Source: Xanthocytophaga agilis
Lineage (GTDB): Bacteria > Bacteroidota > Bacteroidia > Cytophagales > 172606-1
Assembly: GCF_030068605.1 (NCBI RefSeq)
Contig: NZ_JASJOU010000012.1
Coordinates: 248,001 to 312,000 of the forward strand
DNA length: 64,000 bases
Reading direction: 5' to 3'
The position numbers and the translations under genes were made by a program. Shown here in pieces: positions 53,791-63,919 of the stretch (position 1 is its first letter; the number at the start of each line of letters is the position of its first letter). The notes under the pieces were generated by a model that saw only the letters and a list, made by a program, of their open reading frames with translations, was not told the origin of the DNA and made no database searches.

Positions 53791-55302
53791 ATGGGCGTTA
53801 TTATCAGGCAGAGTGTTAAAAATTCAATTGTATCCTATGCAGGTGCGGCAATAGGCATGTTCAATGTACTTTGGCTTACACCAAAGTATTTAACGAAGGA
53901 GGAGATAGGGCTGACCCGCTTTATGCTGGATATGGCTTTGCTTCTTGCCCAGTTTGCACAATTAGGAACCTCTCATCTCGCTGTTCGTTTTTTTACATAT
54001 TTTCAAGATGAGACTCAAAAATATAAAGGTTTTCTTGGTTTTTTGCTTCTATTGCCTTTCATCGGGTTATCTATTCTGATACCTCTGTATATTTTTTTTC
54101 AACCAGTTTTTTCAGACATCTATACCAAAGAGTCCCCTGAGCTCCTACAGTATTATTTCTATTTCCTTCCTCTTATTATTTTTCTGGTATATATCGGAGT
54201 TCTGGAAGCGTATACACGTGTGCATCTTCGTATTGTCGTACCTGCACTGATACGAGAAGTTTTTCTTAAGCTTGCCAATGTTTTGCTAATACTTCTTTAT
54301 GGGTTATGTATCATAGATTTTCACTGGCTTGTCATTTTATTTATAGCATCATATGGTATTGCTGTTATTTTATTAACCATTTATGTCAAAAAGCTAGGAC
54401 GTCTCTATCTGGTATGGGACTTCGGATTTATAAGAACTCCTTTATTTAAACAAATGATCATCTATAGCTTTTTTGTATTATTAGGTGGAGCAGGCACTCT
54501 TTTGGCAAGTAAAATTGACACACTTATGGTAGCGGCTTACAAAGGAGGCCTTAATCTTACAGGTGTATATGCTTTAGCTTTTAATATTGCTATGGTGATT
54601 GAAATTCCACGCAGAGCGATAACACAGATTAGTACACCACTGGTAGCAGATGCATGGCGTAGAAATGATCTTTTACAGATAGCTTCTTTGTATAAGAAGT
54701 CTTCCATTAACCAGCTTATCGCAGGTGCATTTCTGTTTCTAGGTGTTTGGTGCAATATTGACTCAATCTTTGACCTTATTCCTAATGGGGATACATTCCG
54801 AATTGGAAAGTGGGTTGTTTTTGTTATCGCAATGAGTCGTGTAACAGATATGGCGAATGGTATAAACAGTGAGATCGTAGTAAATTCCAAGTATTACAGA
54901 TTTGATCTTTTTACAATGGTATTACTTGCCTTCCTTACTATATTTTTAAACAGCATTCTTATTCCTCGTTATCAGATTGTAGGCGCGGCAATGGGAACAT
55001 TTATTTCTGTGGCATCTTATAATATCATCCGCACAGTCTTCTTATGGATTACTTTTCGTATGCAGCCCTTTACAGTTAAAACAGCCATCACAATAGGGAT
55101 TAGTCTATTGACCTTCTGGATAGTATCTTTTCTACCCAGGTATTCAAATAGCTTTGGGGCGATAGTATTAACAATTGCAGTACGTTCTATTATTATTACT
55201 ATTTTATATCTGAGCTTGATTTATATAACAGGAGTAAGTGAAGAATTAAATAGTCTCGCCCAACAACTAACAAAACGTATAGGATGGTCAGGAAATAAGT
55301 AA
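53791..55302 (+). CDS. Oligosaccharide flippase/polysaccharide export (MATE-like MOP superfamily)
   Basis: 503 residues with about 14 membrane helices and no soluble domain. The opening KNSIVSYAGAAIGMFNVLWLTPKYL followed by LGTSHLAVRFFTYF fits Wzx/RfbX-type flippases of the MOP superfamily that move undecaprenyl-linked sugar units. The divergent GT2/FkbM pair supports a role in surface polysaccharide. It ends at a strong terminator shared with mdh. Substrate not determinable. Confidence 0.88.
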   Translation: MGVIIRQSVKNSIVSYAGAAIGMFNVLWLTPKYLTKEEIGLTRFMLDMALLLAQFAQLGTSHLAVRFFTYFQDETQKYKGFLGFLLLLPFIGLSILIPLYIFFQPVFSDIYTKESPELLQYYFYFLPLIIFLVYIGVLEAYTRVHLRIVVPALIREVFLKLANVLLILLYGLCIIDFHWLVILFIASYGIAVILLTIYVKKLGRLYLVWDFGFIRTPLFKQMIIYSFFVLLGGAGTLLASKIDTLMVAAYKGGLNLTGVYALAFNIAMVIEIPRRAITQISTPLVADAWRRNDLLQIASLYKKSSINQLIAGAFLFLGVWCNIDSIFDLIPNGDTFRIGKWVVFVIAMSRVTDMANGINSEIVVNSKYYRFDLFTMVLLAFLTIFLNSILIPRYQIVGAAMGTFISVASYNIIRTVFLWITFRMQPFTVKTAITIGISLLTFWIVSFLPRYSNSFGAIVLTIAVRSIIITILYLSLIYITGVSEELNSLAQQLTKRIGWSGNK

Positions 55303-55311
55303 TATTTAAAA

Positions 55312-55357
55312 GCAACTATCCCCATTCATTCTATTTAGAATGGATGGGGATAGTTGC
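55312..55357. terminator. Bidirectional terminator between the flippase and mdh genes
   Basis: 21-bp stem (55312-55332 with 55337-55357) with one G-U pair and a four-base loop, between convergent genes. Confidence 0.85.
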
Positions 55358-55369
55358 AAGATATTAATT

Positions 55370-56305
55370 TTATAAAGATAACGTAGCCAAAACGTTATTC
55401 ATATTACGTACTGCATCAGCTGACTTACTAAATGTATCTTGCTCTTCCGGATTTAATTTATAGTCTATAATCCTTTCCCATCCTGTACGCCCAATCACAA
55501 CCGGAACTCCCAGACAAATATCATTTTGACCATATTCACCATCCAGATAAACACAACAAGGGAACACACGTTTCTGGTCTCTAACAATGCTTTCTACTAG
55601 TAGAGCACTAGAGGCCCCAGGCGCATACCAAGCAGATGTACCAATGAGTTTAGTCAATGTTGCTCCTCCCACCATTGTATCTGCTGCAACTTGTTTTAAT
55701 TGATCTGCTGATAAGAATTGGCTTACAGGAACTCCATTATATGTTGCCAGCCGGGTTAATGGAATCATGGTTGTATCACCATGGCCACCAATTACAGTTG
55801 CATGCAGATCGTTAGGCTGGCATCCGATAGCCAACGACAGATAGGTTTTAAAGCGTGAACTATCCAGAATACCTCCCATACCAATAATTCGGTTTTTGGG
55901 TAGTCCAGATTCTTTCAATGCAAGATAAGTCATAGTATCCATGGGATTAGAGACTATGACAAATATGGCATCTGGTGAATATTTTAAGGCATTATCTACT
56001 ACTGATTTTACAATTCCGGCATTGGTTCCAATCAACTCTTCCCTGGTCATTCCTGGCTTGCGTGGAATACCTGATGTAATTACCACTACATCTGATCCGG
56101 CAGTTTTACTGTAATCGTTTGTTGAACCTGTGATTTTGGTATCAAATTCAAGCAGCGTGGCTGTCTGAAACATGTCCAATGCTTTTCCTTCACTTAATCC
56201 TTCTTTGATATCTACTAATACAACTTCTTCTGCCAGCTCGCGACGAACAATATTATCAGCGGTGGTAGCTCCGACAGCTCCTGCACCTACAACTGTTATT
56301 TTCAT
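55370..56305 (-). CDS. mdh: Malate dehydrogenase (LDH-like type)
   Basis: 311 residues, cytosolic, NAD-dependent interconversion of malate and oxaloacetate in the TCA cycle. N-terminal VVGAGAVGATTADNI is the NAD loop, VVITSGIPRKPGMTREEL carries the substrate arginines, VSNPMDTMTYL follows, and the catalytic His is in IGGHGDTTMIPLTR. The Arg in PRKPG (as in malate rather than lactate enzymes) supports MDH. It stands alone and convergent with the flippase. Confidence 0.96.
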   Translation of the reverse strand: MKITVVGAGAVGATTADNIVRRELAEEVVLVDIKEGLSEGKALDMFQTATLLEFDTKITGSTNDYSKTAGSDVVVITSGIPRKPGMTREELIGTNAGIVKSVVDNALKYSPDAIFVIVSNPMDTMTYLALKESGLPKNRIIGMGGILDSSRFKTYLSLAIGCQPNDLHATVIGGHGDTTMIPLTRLATYNGVPVSQFLSADQLKQVAADTMVGGATLTKLIGTSAWYAPGASSALLVESIVRDQKRVFPCCVYLDGEYGQNDICLGVPVVIGRTGWERIIDYKLNPEEQDTFSKSADAVRNMNNVLATLSL

Positions 56306-56961
56306 AAAAATGACCTGGTTTGGGTTAAAGAGATAGTACTTTCTTATACTTGAAATTAGGCGAGAAAATAATTATAAAGCAAACTTTAATTGGAAAATTA
56401 ATATTTCTCTTTTGAAACCATATATACTTTCCTATTTGGAAAATTGAGAGTATATGTATTTATCCATTATATGTGATATCTACATTACTTATCTTTTACT
56501 TCCATACGAATCTCAAATACCTCTGTCTTCACATTACCCGATACAAAGTTAGTTTCTCAGAGATTACTACTATCTACTAAAGTTTTTTTGGCAGTATTCT
56601 TTTAACCGTATACCTTATACAGTGTAGTTCTAATAACTGTATATGAGACCTTTTTAGTAAGCATAACAGAGTTAATCCTTGCATAATACAGGGGAATTAC
56701 TTACTACTATTCAATCTTCTCGTTATTTTTAATAGGTTTCTTTCTCCTGTGTTGTTATTTCAATTTGGATAATAGATACTTAGAAGGAGAAACAACATAA
56801 AAAATGTGACTATAATTTTTGTCACACTTGGATTAGGGAATTAAATAAAAAGTGTTGCTATTCGTTCTTTCTATAAAACAAAATTAAAAACCTGTTTTTT
56901 CGCAAAAAACCATACGCGAAATTTCACTACCTTTGCGCCAATCAAATAACCCTTACGAACC
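56306..56961. other. Divergent interval mdh / murC
   Basis: 656 bases, AT-rich, no ORF. It holds a good -7 element for murC at 56928-56935; the mdh promoter was not recognised. I see no repeat, riboswitch or tRNA. Confidence 0.55.
56928..56935 (+). promoter_or_regulatory. Putative -7 element for murC-ftsQAZ
   Basis: TACCTTTG, a perfect TAnnTTTG match followed by CGCC, 26 bases before the murC start. This would make murC the first gene of its transcript. Confidence 0.55.
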
Positions 56962-58353
56962 TTGTACTTAAAAGATATTTCCAGAGTTTATTTTATCGGT
57001 ATTGGAGGCATAGGTATGAGTGCTTTGGCTCGCTGGTTCCGTCATTATGGCTGTGAAGTGGCTGGCTATGATCGCACACGTACTACCCTTACAGAACAAT
57101 TGGAAAAAGAAGGTATTGCTGTTCATTATGTTGATGATGTAAATCTTATTCCAGAATCATTCCGAACCCCTCAGAGCTGTCTCATTGTATATACTCCTGC
57201 AGTTCCATCCGATCATAAAGAATTGATTTTCTTTCGAACTAATGGATTTTCTGAATTAAAACGGTCACAGATTCTAGGGCGAATCACACAGGATTTATTT
57301 ACCATTGGAATTTCTGGTACCCATGGTAAGACTACAACTTCTTCCATGACTGCTCATCTTTTGACAGCGGCAGGAAAAAACTGTACAGCTTTTTTGGGAG
57401 GAATTACCCAAAATTATGGCACAAATTTATTATTGGGCAAGGCAGATAGTAATGAAGATCCATTAGTTGTAGCAGAAGCTGATGAATTTGACAGATCTTT
57501 TCTGACCCTATTTCCAAATGTGGCAGTAGTTACCTCTATAGATGCTGATCATTTGGACATTTATGGCACTCATGATGAAATAAAAAAATCCTTTCATGAG
57601 TTTGTCGCACAGATCAAAAATGATGGAGTTGTTATTGTAAAAAAAGGACTGGAATTAGGAATTCCTGAGCATGTTCACGGATACACATATGCTTGTGGGC
57701 AACCAGCAGATTTTTCGGCAATAAACATCCGTATAGAGGCTCCTTATTTTACTTTTGACCTGGACACACCCAATGGTAAGATCAAAGATCTACAGATCCA
57801 GGTTCCTGGATTTCATAATGTAGAAAATGCTACAGCAGCAGCAGCAGTAGCTTTATTGCTGGGTGTATCTGAAACTAATGTGCGGGAAGGATTACGAACG
57901 TATTTAGGAGTGAAACGCAGGTTTGAATATATTTATCGGAGTGAGTCAACAATTTATATTGATGACTATGCTCATCATCCGGCAGAAACAGAAGCTTTTA
58001 TTAAATCAGCAAAGGCTTTATATCCGGATCGTAAAGTAACTGTGATCTTTCAACCACACTTGTATAGTCGTACCCGTGATTTCGCATCAGAATTTGCGAA
58101 AAGTCTAAGTTTAGCAGATGAAGTTATACTTTTGGATATTTATCCTGCCAGGGAACAACCCATAGAAGGAGTAACATCAGAAATAATTTTTAACGAAATT
58201 AAGTCACCCGAGAAGCGACTTTGCCGTAAAAGTGATTTGATGCAGGTATTAACAGAAAAAAGACGAGATGTTCTGGTAACGATGGGCGCAGGAGATATTG
58301 ATACATTCATTATTCCAATCCGGGACTGGCTAACAGAAACAGAAAAAAAATAG
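56962..58353 (+). CDS. murC: UDP-N-acetylmuramate--L-alanine ligase MurC
   Basis: 463 residues, cytosolic ATP-dependent addition of L-alanine to UDP-MurNAc, first peptide step of peptidoglycan synthesis. N-terminal FIGIGGIGMSALARWF binds UDP-MurNAc, the P-loop is GTHGKT (119-124), then EADEFDRSF, YAHHPAETEAFI and QPHLYSRTRDF. The start is a TTG at 56962 (reading MYLKDISRVYFIGIGG), with no in-frame ATG upstream that would fit better. First gene of a murC-ftsQ-ftsA-ftsZ cluster. Confidence 0.96.
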   Translation: MYLKDISRVYFIGIGGIGMSALARWFRHYGCEVAGYDRTRTTLTEQLEKEGIAVHYVDDVNLIPESFRTPQSCLIVYTPAVPSDHKELIFFRTNGFSELKRSQILGRITQDLFTIGISGTHGKTTTSSMTAHLLTAAGKNCTAFLGGITQNYGTNLLLGKADSNEDPLVVAEADEFDRSFLTLFPNVAVVTSIDADHLDIYGTHDEIKKSFHEFVAQIKNDGVVIVKKGLELGIPEHVHGYTYACGQPADFSAINIRIEAPYFTFDLDTPNGKIKDLQIQVPGFHNVENATAAAAVALLLGVSETNVREGLRTYLGVKRRFEYIYRSESTIYIDDYAHHPAETEAFIKSAKALYPDRKVTVIFQPHLYSRTRDFASEFAKSLSLADEVILLDIYPAREQPIEGVTSEIIFNEIKSPEKRLCRKSDLMQVLTEKRRDVLVTMGAGDIDTFIIPIRDWLTETEKK

Positions 58354-58427
58354 AGATCCTTAATACTGTAAAGAGATACTATCAATAAGACCTGATTAAA
58401 ATTTTTCATTTAAGATACAAGCTTTCT

Positions 58428-59201
58428 ATGTTTGGTAGTTTAGGGAAGATCAAGCTAAGAACTCCTGTAAAGATAGTAGCAGGAGCATTGTGCTTTTTTA
58501 TTCTGATTGGATTTGTAGAAAATAAACAACATAATAAAGTTTGTTCGGGAATTAATATTCACATTGAGGATGCATATGACACCTATTTCATTAATGATAT
58601 TGATGTTTTAGCCCTATTAACAAATAATGGGACAGAACGGATTGATGGTCAGTCTTTTAAGGAAATAAATCTGAAAAATCTGGAATTAAGGCTTAAAACC
58701 AATAAATTCGTTAAAAGTTGCCAGGTATATGTAGATCTTATGGGGAAACTGAATGTTATAATCCAGCAGAATCGACCTATTGCCCGAGTAATTGATAGCC
58801 ATGTTCCAGATGCATACATTAGCGAAGATGGAGAGATATTACCTCTCTCTGAAAGATTTACGGCAAGGGTTGTACTAGTAGAGGGAAGAGGTCTGAGGAA
58901 GCTGCTCGACAAAAATTTACAAGCAGACAGTACAGCAAAGGAATATTTTGAATTATTACAGTATATTGATAATGAGCGTTTTTTTAAAGCGTTAATAACA
59001 CAAGTAGTAATCTTAGAGGACGGTACAATTCAGATGTATCCTCAACTTGGCCGACAAATTATTGAGTTTGGTACTCCAACTGATATTAAACGGAAATTTG
59101 AAAAGATTCGGATTTTTTACCAGAAAGTGATGCCTGCTCAGGGATGGAACCGGTACGGAAGAGTAAATGTTGCGTATCAGAATCAGATTGTCTGTGAATA
59201 A
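58428..59201 (+). CDS. ftsQ: FtsQ-like cell division protein
   Basis: 257 residues. A short cytosolic N-terminus, one membrane helix (about 15-33, VKIVAGALCFFILIGF), then a periplasmic region. SGINIHIEDAYDTYFINDIDVLALL resembles the POTRA domain, and KNLELRLKTNKFVKSCQVYVDLMGKLNVIIQQNRPIARVI the FtsQ beta domain. The position between murC and ftsA confirms it. It tethers the divisome to the inner membrane. 74 bases after murC. Confidence 0.9.
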   Translation: MFGSLGKIKLRTPVKIVAGALCFFILIGFVENKQHNKVCSGINIHIEDAYDTYFINDIDVLALLTNNGTERIDGQSFKEINLKNLELRLKTNKFVKSCQVYVDLMGKLNVIIQQNRPIARVIDSHVPDAYISEDGEILPLSERFTARVVLVEGRGLRKLLDKNLQADSTAKEYFELLQYIDNERFFKALITQVVILEDGTIQMYPQLGRQIIEFGTPTDIKRKFEKIRIFYQKVMPAQGWNRYGRVNVAYQNQIVCE

Positions 59202-59313
59202 TCTGGCAGAGTTTACAAAAGCAGACTTTTTGCATTAAAAAATACTATTTAGGTCATTCAAAAAAGTTTCTGAAACAGGAGGGTAACTGACTAGTCTTAC
59301 AGAAATAACACTC

Positions 59314-59332
59314 ATCCCGACAAAGGCGGGAT
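59314..59332. repeat. REP-like palindrome 4, upstream of ftsA
   Basis: ATCCCG - ACAAAGG - CGGGAT, 6-bp stem, 12 bases before the ftsA ATG. It matches the family at 35201, 35298 and 35399. Confidence 0.5.
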
Positions 59333-59344
59333 AAGAGCAGCAAC

Positions 59345-60652
59345 ATGGACGATAAAATTGTAGTGGGTCTCGATATTGGCACCACCAAGGTGTGTGTTAT
59401 TGCAGGCCGTAAAAACGAGTATGGAAAAATAGAGGTTCTGGGGTTTGGTAAAGCACCTCTGGAAGAGGGAGTGGTTCGTTCAGGCATTGTTACAAAAATT
59501 GATCGTACATCAGAAGCGATTCATCAGGCAATACACCAACTACAAACCAGTGTTGAAGGCCACATTAGTGTGGGAGAGGTAAATGTTAATATTGACAGCA
59601 TACATATCAAGGGTATACAACATCGGCTGGGATTAACCCGACGGAATACACAGGAAGAGATTAGTATTCAGGATGTAGCTCAGCTTAATGAAGATATGCA
59701 ACGCGTCACACCTCCATTAGGTAGCCAAAATATTCATGTGCTTCCACAAAAATATCGTGTGGATGGAGAGAGTGGTGTGATAGATCCTGTTGGGATGCTG
59801 GGAGTACGGCTTGATGCTGACTTTTATGTGATTAGTGTACAGTCGACTGTGATGCAAAATCTGGGTATTTGTATGCGTCGTGCAGGTCTTGAGGTAAATA
59901 AAGTATTTTTCTCCCCATTGGCTTCAGGTCTTGCTGTATTGAGTGAAGATGAAAAAGAACAAGGTGTTGTACTGGTTGATATTGGAGGAGGAACCACAGA
60001 TGTGGTAATCTATCACGAGGGAATTGTTCGACATGTTGCTGTATTACCTTTTGGAGGAGATGTAATTACCAGAGATATTTCTCATGGGTGTGGGGTAACC
60101 CGTAATCAGGCAGAAGTCATGAAGGTTAAATACGGAATGGCAACACCTGAGTTCACAAGCCACAAAGATCGGATTGTTGTTCCCGGTTTACGTGATCGCC
60201 AACCTACGCTGGTCTCTATGAAAAATGTGGCTCAGATTATAGAGGCCCGTCTCAGTGAAATAATTGAGATGGTCTATATGGAGATTGAAAAGTCAGGTTA
60301 CAAAAGCCGGATTCGGAATGTAGGTATTGTATTGACAGGAGGTACGGCATTACTCCAGAATATAGATAAGTTATTTGAAGAACTAACAGACATGCCAACA
60401 CGTATTGGTAATGCAGGAGAGCATTTGGGGTTAAGTCCTGTTAGTTTTATCAAAGAACCTTGTTATGCAACAGCTGTTGGGATGGTCTTAGTTGGGTTTC
60501 ATGCACTGGATGCGAGAGAGAACCGCTATCAACAAATTAAACCAACCGTTACACCACGTAATGATCCTCCTAAAACAAACAATGGAGGTGGGTTATTTGG
60601 AAAGATTCGGACATGGCTATCTGAAGACCTCGAAGATAAGAATGATTATTAA
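59345..60652 (+). CDS. ftsA: Cell division protein FtsA
   Basis: 435 residues, actin-fold membrane tether of FtsZ. Phosphate-1 VVGLDIGTTKVCVIAG, phosphate-2 VVLVDIGGGTTDVVIYH and the adenosine motif IVLTGGTALLQNI are intact. The C-terminus GGGLFGKIRTWLSEDL is the amphipathic membrane-binding helix. ftsZ begins 68 bases later, and ftsQ ends 143 bases before. Certain. Confidence 0.97.
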   Translation: MDDKIVVGLDIGTTKVCVIAGRKNEYGKIEVLGFGKAPLEEGVVRSGIVTKIDRTSEAIHQAIHQLQTSVEGHISVGEVNVNIDSIHIKGIQHRLGLTRRNTQEEISIQDVAQLNEDMQRVTPPLGSQNIHVLPQKYRVDGESGVIDPVGMLGVRLDADFYVISVQSTVMQNLGICMRRAGLEVNKVFFSPLASGLAVLSEDEKEQGVVLVDIGGGTTDVVIYHEGIVRHVAVLPFGGDVITRDISHGCGVTRNQAEVMKVKYGMATPEFTSHKDRIVVPGLRDRQPTLVSMKNVAQIIEARLSEIIEMVYMEIEKSGYKSRIRNVGIVLTGGTALLQNIDKLFEELTDMPTRIGNAGEHLGLSPVSFIKEPCYATAVGMVLVGFHALDARENRYQQIKPTVTPRNDPPKTNNGGGLFGKIRTWLSEDLEDKNDY

Positions 60653-60720
60653 AAGTTATTGATTCTAACGGTTTTAGTTAAAATTTAGAAAGATATTATT
60701 TAAGAGCCCATACAACCAAT

Positions 60721-62124
60721 ATGTTTAATATAGGCAACATAAAATTTGACTTACCTATCAATAACCAATCTATTATCAAAGTGATTGGCGTTGGGGGTGG
60801 TGGTGGAAATGCAGTAAACCACATGTTTCGTCAGGGAATCCGGGATGTTGAGTTTGTCGTTTGTAATACAGATGCTCAGGCTTTAACATCTAGTCCTGTA
60901 CCATATAAGATTCAGTTAGGGGCAAGTCTTACAGAAGGTTTAGGGGCAGGCGCTAACCCAGATCAAGGTAGAGCTGCCGCATTGGAAAGTGAAGAGGATA
61001 TCAAGGCGTTATTTACTCCTAATGTAAAGATGGTTTTCATCACCGCAGGTATGGGTGGTGGAACAGGTACGGGAGCAGCACCTGTTATCTCACGAATTGC
61101 GAAGGAGATGGGTGTTCTGACTGTTGCTATTGTAACGGCTCCATTTAGCTTTGAAGGTCGGATTAAGATTCAGAATGCATTCAAAGGTATTGACGAATTA
61201 AAACAATATTGTGATACGGTTCTGCTTATTTCCAATGATAAACTTCTGGAGATATTTGGAGACCTGCCAAAGAGTAAAGCCTTTGCAGAAGCTGATAATA
61301 TCCTGACTAATGCAGCAAAAAGTATAGCGGAAATCATTACCGTTCCTGGTTATGTAAACGTCGACTTTGAAGATGTAAAGAAGGTAATGAAAAATGCAGG
61401 TCAGGCGGTAATCGGATCTGCAACAGCTCAGGGCGAAAGTCGTGCAAGAAAGGTTATTGAAGCAGCCTTAAACTCTCCATTATTGAATAGTCGCGATATT
61501 CGTGGTGCGAAAAAGATCCTGGTTACTATGTTTTATAGTCAGGAAGCTGAGATGACCATGGGTGAGACTAAGGAGATCATGAAATATATTGAGGAGAAGA
61601 CAGGCATTCTGGTAGATGAATTGATTCATGGTGATATTATTGATGATTCTTTAGGACAACATATCCGGGTAACCATTATTGCTACCGGCTTTGATGCACC
61701 TGAAAATACTGCAGTAAAAGCAATTATAGAATCGGAGCCTGCACAACCTGTCAAAGTAGAAGTAATACCTGTTCCTCAGCCAGAAGTTGTTGTGAATGTA
61801 CCACAAGTAAATAAGTCTTTACCTTTTGAGTTTTCGCTGGAAGATAAATCTACAGTAGGTGGTCCTACACCTGTGGTATTAGAATCTTCATCAGTAGTTG
61901 AAGAAAAGCCAATTACTCCAATATCCCAGCCATCAGAAGAAGTTGAACTCTTTTTACAACGTAAAAAGTTAGGAGATCGAAAAGACTTACGACAATTAAA
62001 CAGTACGCTTACACTGGAAGACATAAGGGAAAAAACAGAAACTCCAGCCTACGTTCGTCGGGGTATTCATATCTTCGAACCACCCTCTGAGCCGAATATC
62101 ACAAAGCATAATCTGGATGATTAA
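60721..62124 (+). CDS. ftsZ: Cell division protein FtsZ
   Basis: 467 residues, tubulin-like GTPase that forms the division ring. [12 protein letters not shown] opens the fold, the tubulin signature GGGTGTG is at 112-118, and [13 protein letters not shown] and [13 protein letters not shown] follow. A Pro/Val-rich linker (about 330-400) leads to a conserved C-terminal tail, [13 protein letters not shown], that binds FtsA in Bacteroidota. A strong terminator ends the cluster. Certain. Confidence 0.98.
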   Translation: MFNIGNIKFDLPINNQSIIKVIGVGGGGGNAVNHMFRQGIRDVEFVVCNTDAQALTSSPVPYKIQLGASLTEGLGAGANPDQGRAAALESEEDIKALFTPNVKMVFITAGMGGGTGTGAAPVISRIAKEMGVLTVAIVTAPFSFEGRIKIQNAFKGIDELKQYCDTVLLISNDKLLEIFGDLPKSKAFAEADNILTNAAKSIAEIITVPGYVNVDFEDVKKVMKNAGQAVIGSATAQGESRARKVIEAALNSPLLNSRDIRGAKKILVTMFYSQEAEMTMGETKEIMKYIEEKTGILVDELIHGDIIDDSLGQHIRVTIIATGFDAPENTAVKAIIESEPAQPVKVEVIPVPQPEVVVNVPQVNKSLPFEFSLEDKSTVGGPTPVVLESSSVVEEKPITPISQPSEEVELFLQRKKLGDRKDLRQLNSTLTLEDIREKTETPAYVRRGIHIFEPPSEPNITKHNLDD

Positions 62125-62137
62125 CCCGAAAGTCCAT

Positions 62138-62180
62138 AAAACTAGAAAACCCTGACCTTATGCCAGGGTTTTCTAGTTTT
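62138..62180 (+). terminator. Terminator after ftsZ
   Basis: Perfect 17-bp stem (62138-62154 with 62164-62180), loop of nine, with A/T flanks, 13 bases after the stop. Confidence 0.9.
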
Positions 62181-62222
62181 TAGGGTATCCAAGTATGTTT
62201 GAAACACATCCTTTCAATTCTT

Positions 62223-62849
62223 ATGATGCATTATGAAGATTTCTTTAAGCTATTTATAGCATTGCTAGCAGGGTCACTAATTGGAGCAGAACGGGAATAT
62301 CGAAGTAAATCTGCTGGGTTACGAACAATCGCTCTTATTTGTGTTGGAGCCACTTTGTTTACAATCATGTCAAACTATCTGGGAAATGATAATGAACGCA
62401 TTGCTTCAAACATTGTAGTTGGTATTGGCTTTCTGGGCGCAGGTATTATTTTCAGAGAAGAAAATCATGTTCGTGGCTTAACCACCTCTGCTACTGTATG
62501 GGTGACAGCAGCCTTGGGAATGTGTATAGGGGGTGGTTATTACAGCCTTGCAACAGTTGGAGTGATTCTGGTGCTAATTATTCTGTTCCTATTGGTATAT
62601 GTCCAAAAACTTATTGGCCATAAGCAACAAATTCGAAATTATAGGATTGTTTTTAATCAAGGACAGGGTAGTATAAAACACTATGAAAAGGAGCTTAAAA
62701 GATTTGACTTAAAAATTAAACAATCTAAACACAACCGTATAGGAAACCTGGTAACTGCTACCTGGACAGTTACCGGTTCAGAAAAGAATCACAAGGAGTT
62801 TTCTCAGGAGATATTTGATAGCCCAGAAATACACGAATTTGATTTCTAG
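62223..62849 (+). CDS. MgtC/SapB family membrane protein
   Basis: 208 residues from the ATG at 62223 (another ATG at 62226; a TTG at 62199 is possible). Four or five membrane helices. The MgtC signature is clear: GSLIGAEREYRSKSAGLRT, then GIGFLGAGIIF and HVRGLTTSATVWVTAALGM. A soluble C-terminal region of about 70 residues (LKRFDLKIKQSKHNRIGN) resembles an ACT-like domain. MgtC proteins support growth in low Mg2+ and modulate ATP synthase; the role here is not shown. Confidence 0.9.
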   Translation: MMHYEDFFKLFIALLAGSLIGAEREYRSKSAGLRTIALICVGATLFTIMSNYLGNDNERIASNIVVGIGFLGAGIIFREENHVRGLTTSATVWVTAALGMCIGGGYYSLATVGVILVLIILFLLVYVQKLIGHKQQIRNYRIVFNQGQGSIKHYEKELKRFDLKIKQSKHNRIGNLVTATWTVTGSEKNHKEFSQEIFDSPEIHEFDF

Positions 62850-62860
62850 GTTGCCTGAGG

Positions 62861-63919
62861 TTAGTTAGATAACAATTTATCAAGCAGTTTCTCTAGTTCT
62901 CCATCTTTCAAATCTACTCCAACAATCTTCTTATCTTTATCCAGCAATATGTTGTAAGGGATACTGGTAAGATTAACCTGTTTGGCAACTACACCATTCC
63001 AGGCATTAAAATCACATAACTGAAGCCAGGTAAGTCCGTCTTTGTGGATTGCGTTAATCCATGGCGTTTTTGTTTGATCCATTGATATACTTACAATCTC
63101 AAGCCCTTTACTTTTGTACTTTGTATAAATCGTTGTCAATAATTTATTCTCTGCACGACAAGGGCCACACCAGGAAGACCAGAAATCTAATAAAGTATAG
63201 GTTGAGTGTATATCTTTCAATGAAACTGGCTTACCTGTTGTATCTGGCAACTCAAAATCAGCCATTTTAAAACCTACCTGATTCGTTGCGTCTCGCTTTA
63301 TCTTGCGTAGTAAATCTTTTCCAGGTTCGGAATTAAACAGACTCTGGTCTAAATAACTCATGTATTTCTTTCCCCAGGCTTCACCCAGAGATCGTTCATC
63401 CATAAAATCTTTTACTAACATTAAGGATAAATAGGAAGAAGGATATTTTTCAATATGAGGCTCTATATCCTTTTGTAATTCTTTGTAAATAGTAGCACCA
63501 GTAAGTTTATCTTTTTGGCTTAGTACTTTAAGATGATTATATAATTGGGTATAAAATTCAGTATCGACAGTTCCTGTAGAAGAGATAGTAGCCAGGTAAG
63601 GTCTATTCATTGATGGGTGATTATAGATTTCAAAGGTTGCATCAATTGTACCATCATCCAGCCAGATTCCAAATTCCTGAGATGCCCCAGTCGCTTTTAC
63701 CAAAGCGAGACAAGGATGAGACAATACACCTTTTAATTCAAAACGCCCATTCTTAACTAAAACATCGAAATCGCCTTTTCCAGAGATAGTACCATAAAAA
63801 AGTGTAATTGCGACTTTATCAGGAACTCTTCCTTTCAAAAACTGTCCCTTCAATACGATTTCCTTCGCAACACATAGTGTACTAATATTTAAAATAAATA
63901 AGATAGTAAGTATTCTCAT
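62861..63919 (-). CDS. TlpA-like thioredoxin family protein with DUF4369
   Basis: 352 residues. Signal peptide 1-17 (ends CVAKE). Residues about 20-120 match the DUF4369 beta domain of Bacteroidota redox proteins, 125-205 are helical, and 210-350 form the AhpC/TSA-thioredoxin fold with SSWCGPCRAENKLL (CxxC) and a cis-Pro in SIPYNILLDKD. It acts as a periplasmic disulfide reductase, as in cytochrome maturation or oxidative stress. It converges on mgtC with 11 bases between stops. Confidence 0.92.
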   Translation of the reverse strand: MRILTILFILNISTLCVAKEIVLKGQFLKGRVPDKVAITLFYGTISGKGDFDVLVKNGRFELKGVLSHPCLALVKATGASQEFGIWLDDGTIDATFEIYNHPSMNRPYLATISSTGTVDTEFYTQLYNHLKVLSQKDKLTGATIYKELQKDIEPHIEKYPSSYLSLMLVKDFMDERSLGEAWGKKYMSYLDQSLFNSEPGKDLLRKIKRDATNQVGFKMADFELPDTTGKPVSLKDIHSTYTLLDFWSSWCGPCRAENKLLTTIYTKYKSKGLEIVSISMDQTKTPWINAIHKDGLTWLQLCDFNAWNGVVAKQVNLTSIPYNILLDKDKKIVGVDLKDGELEKLLDKLLSN

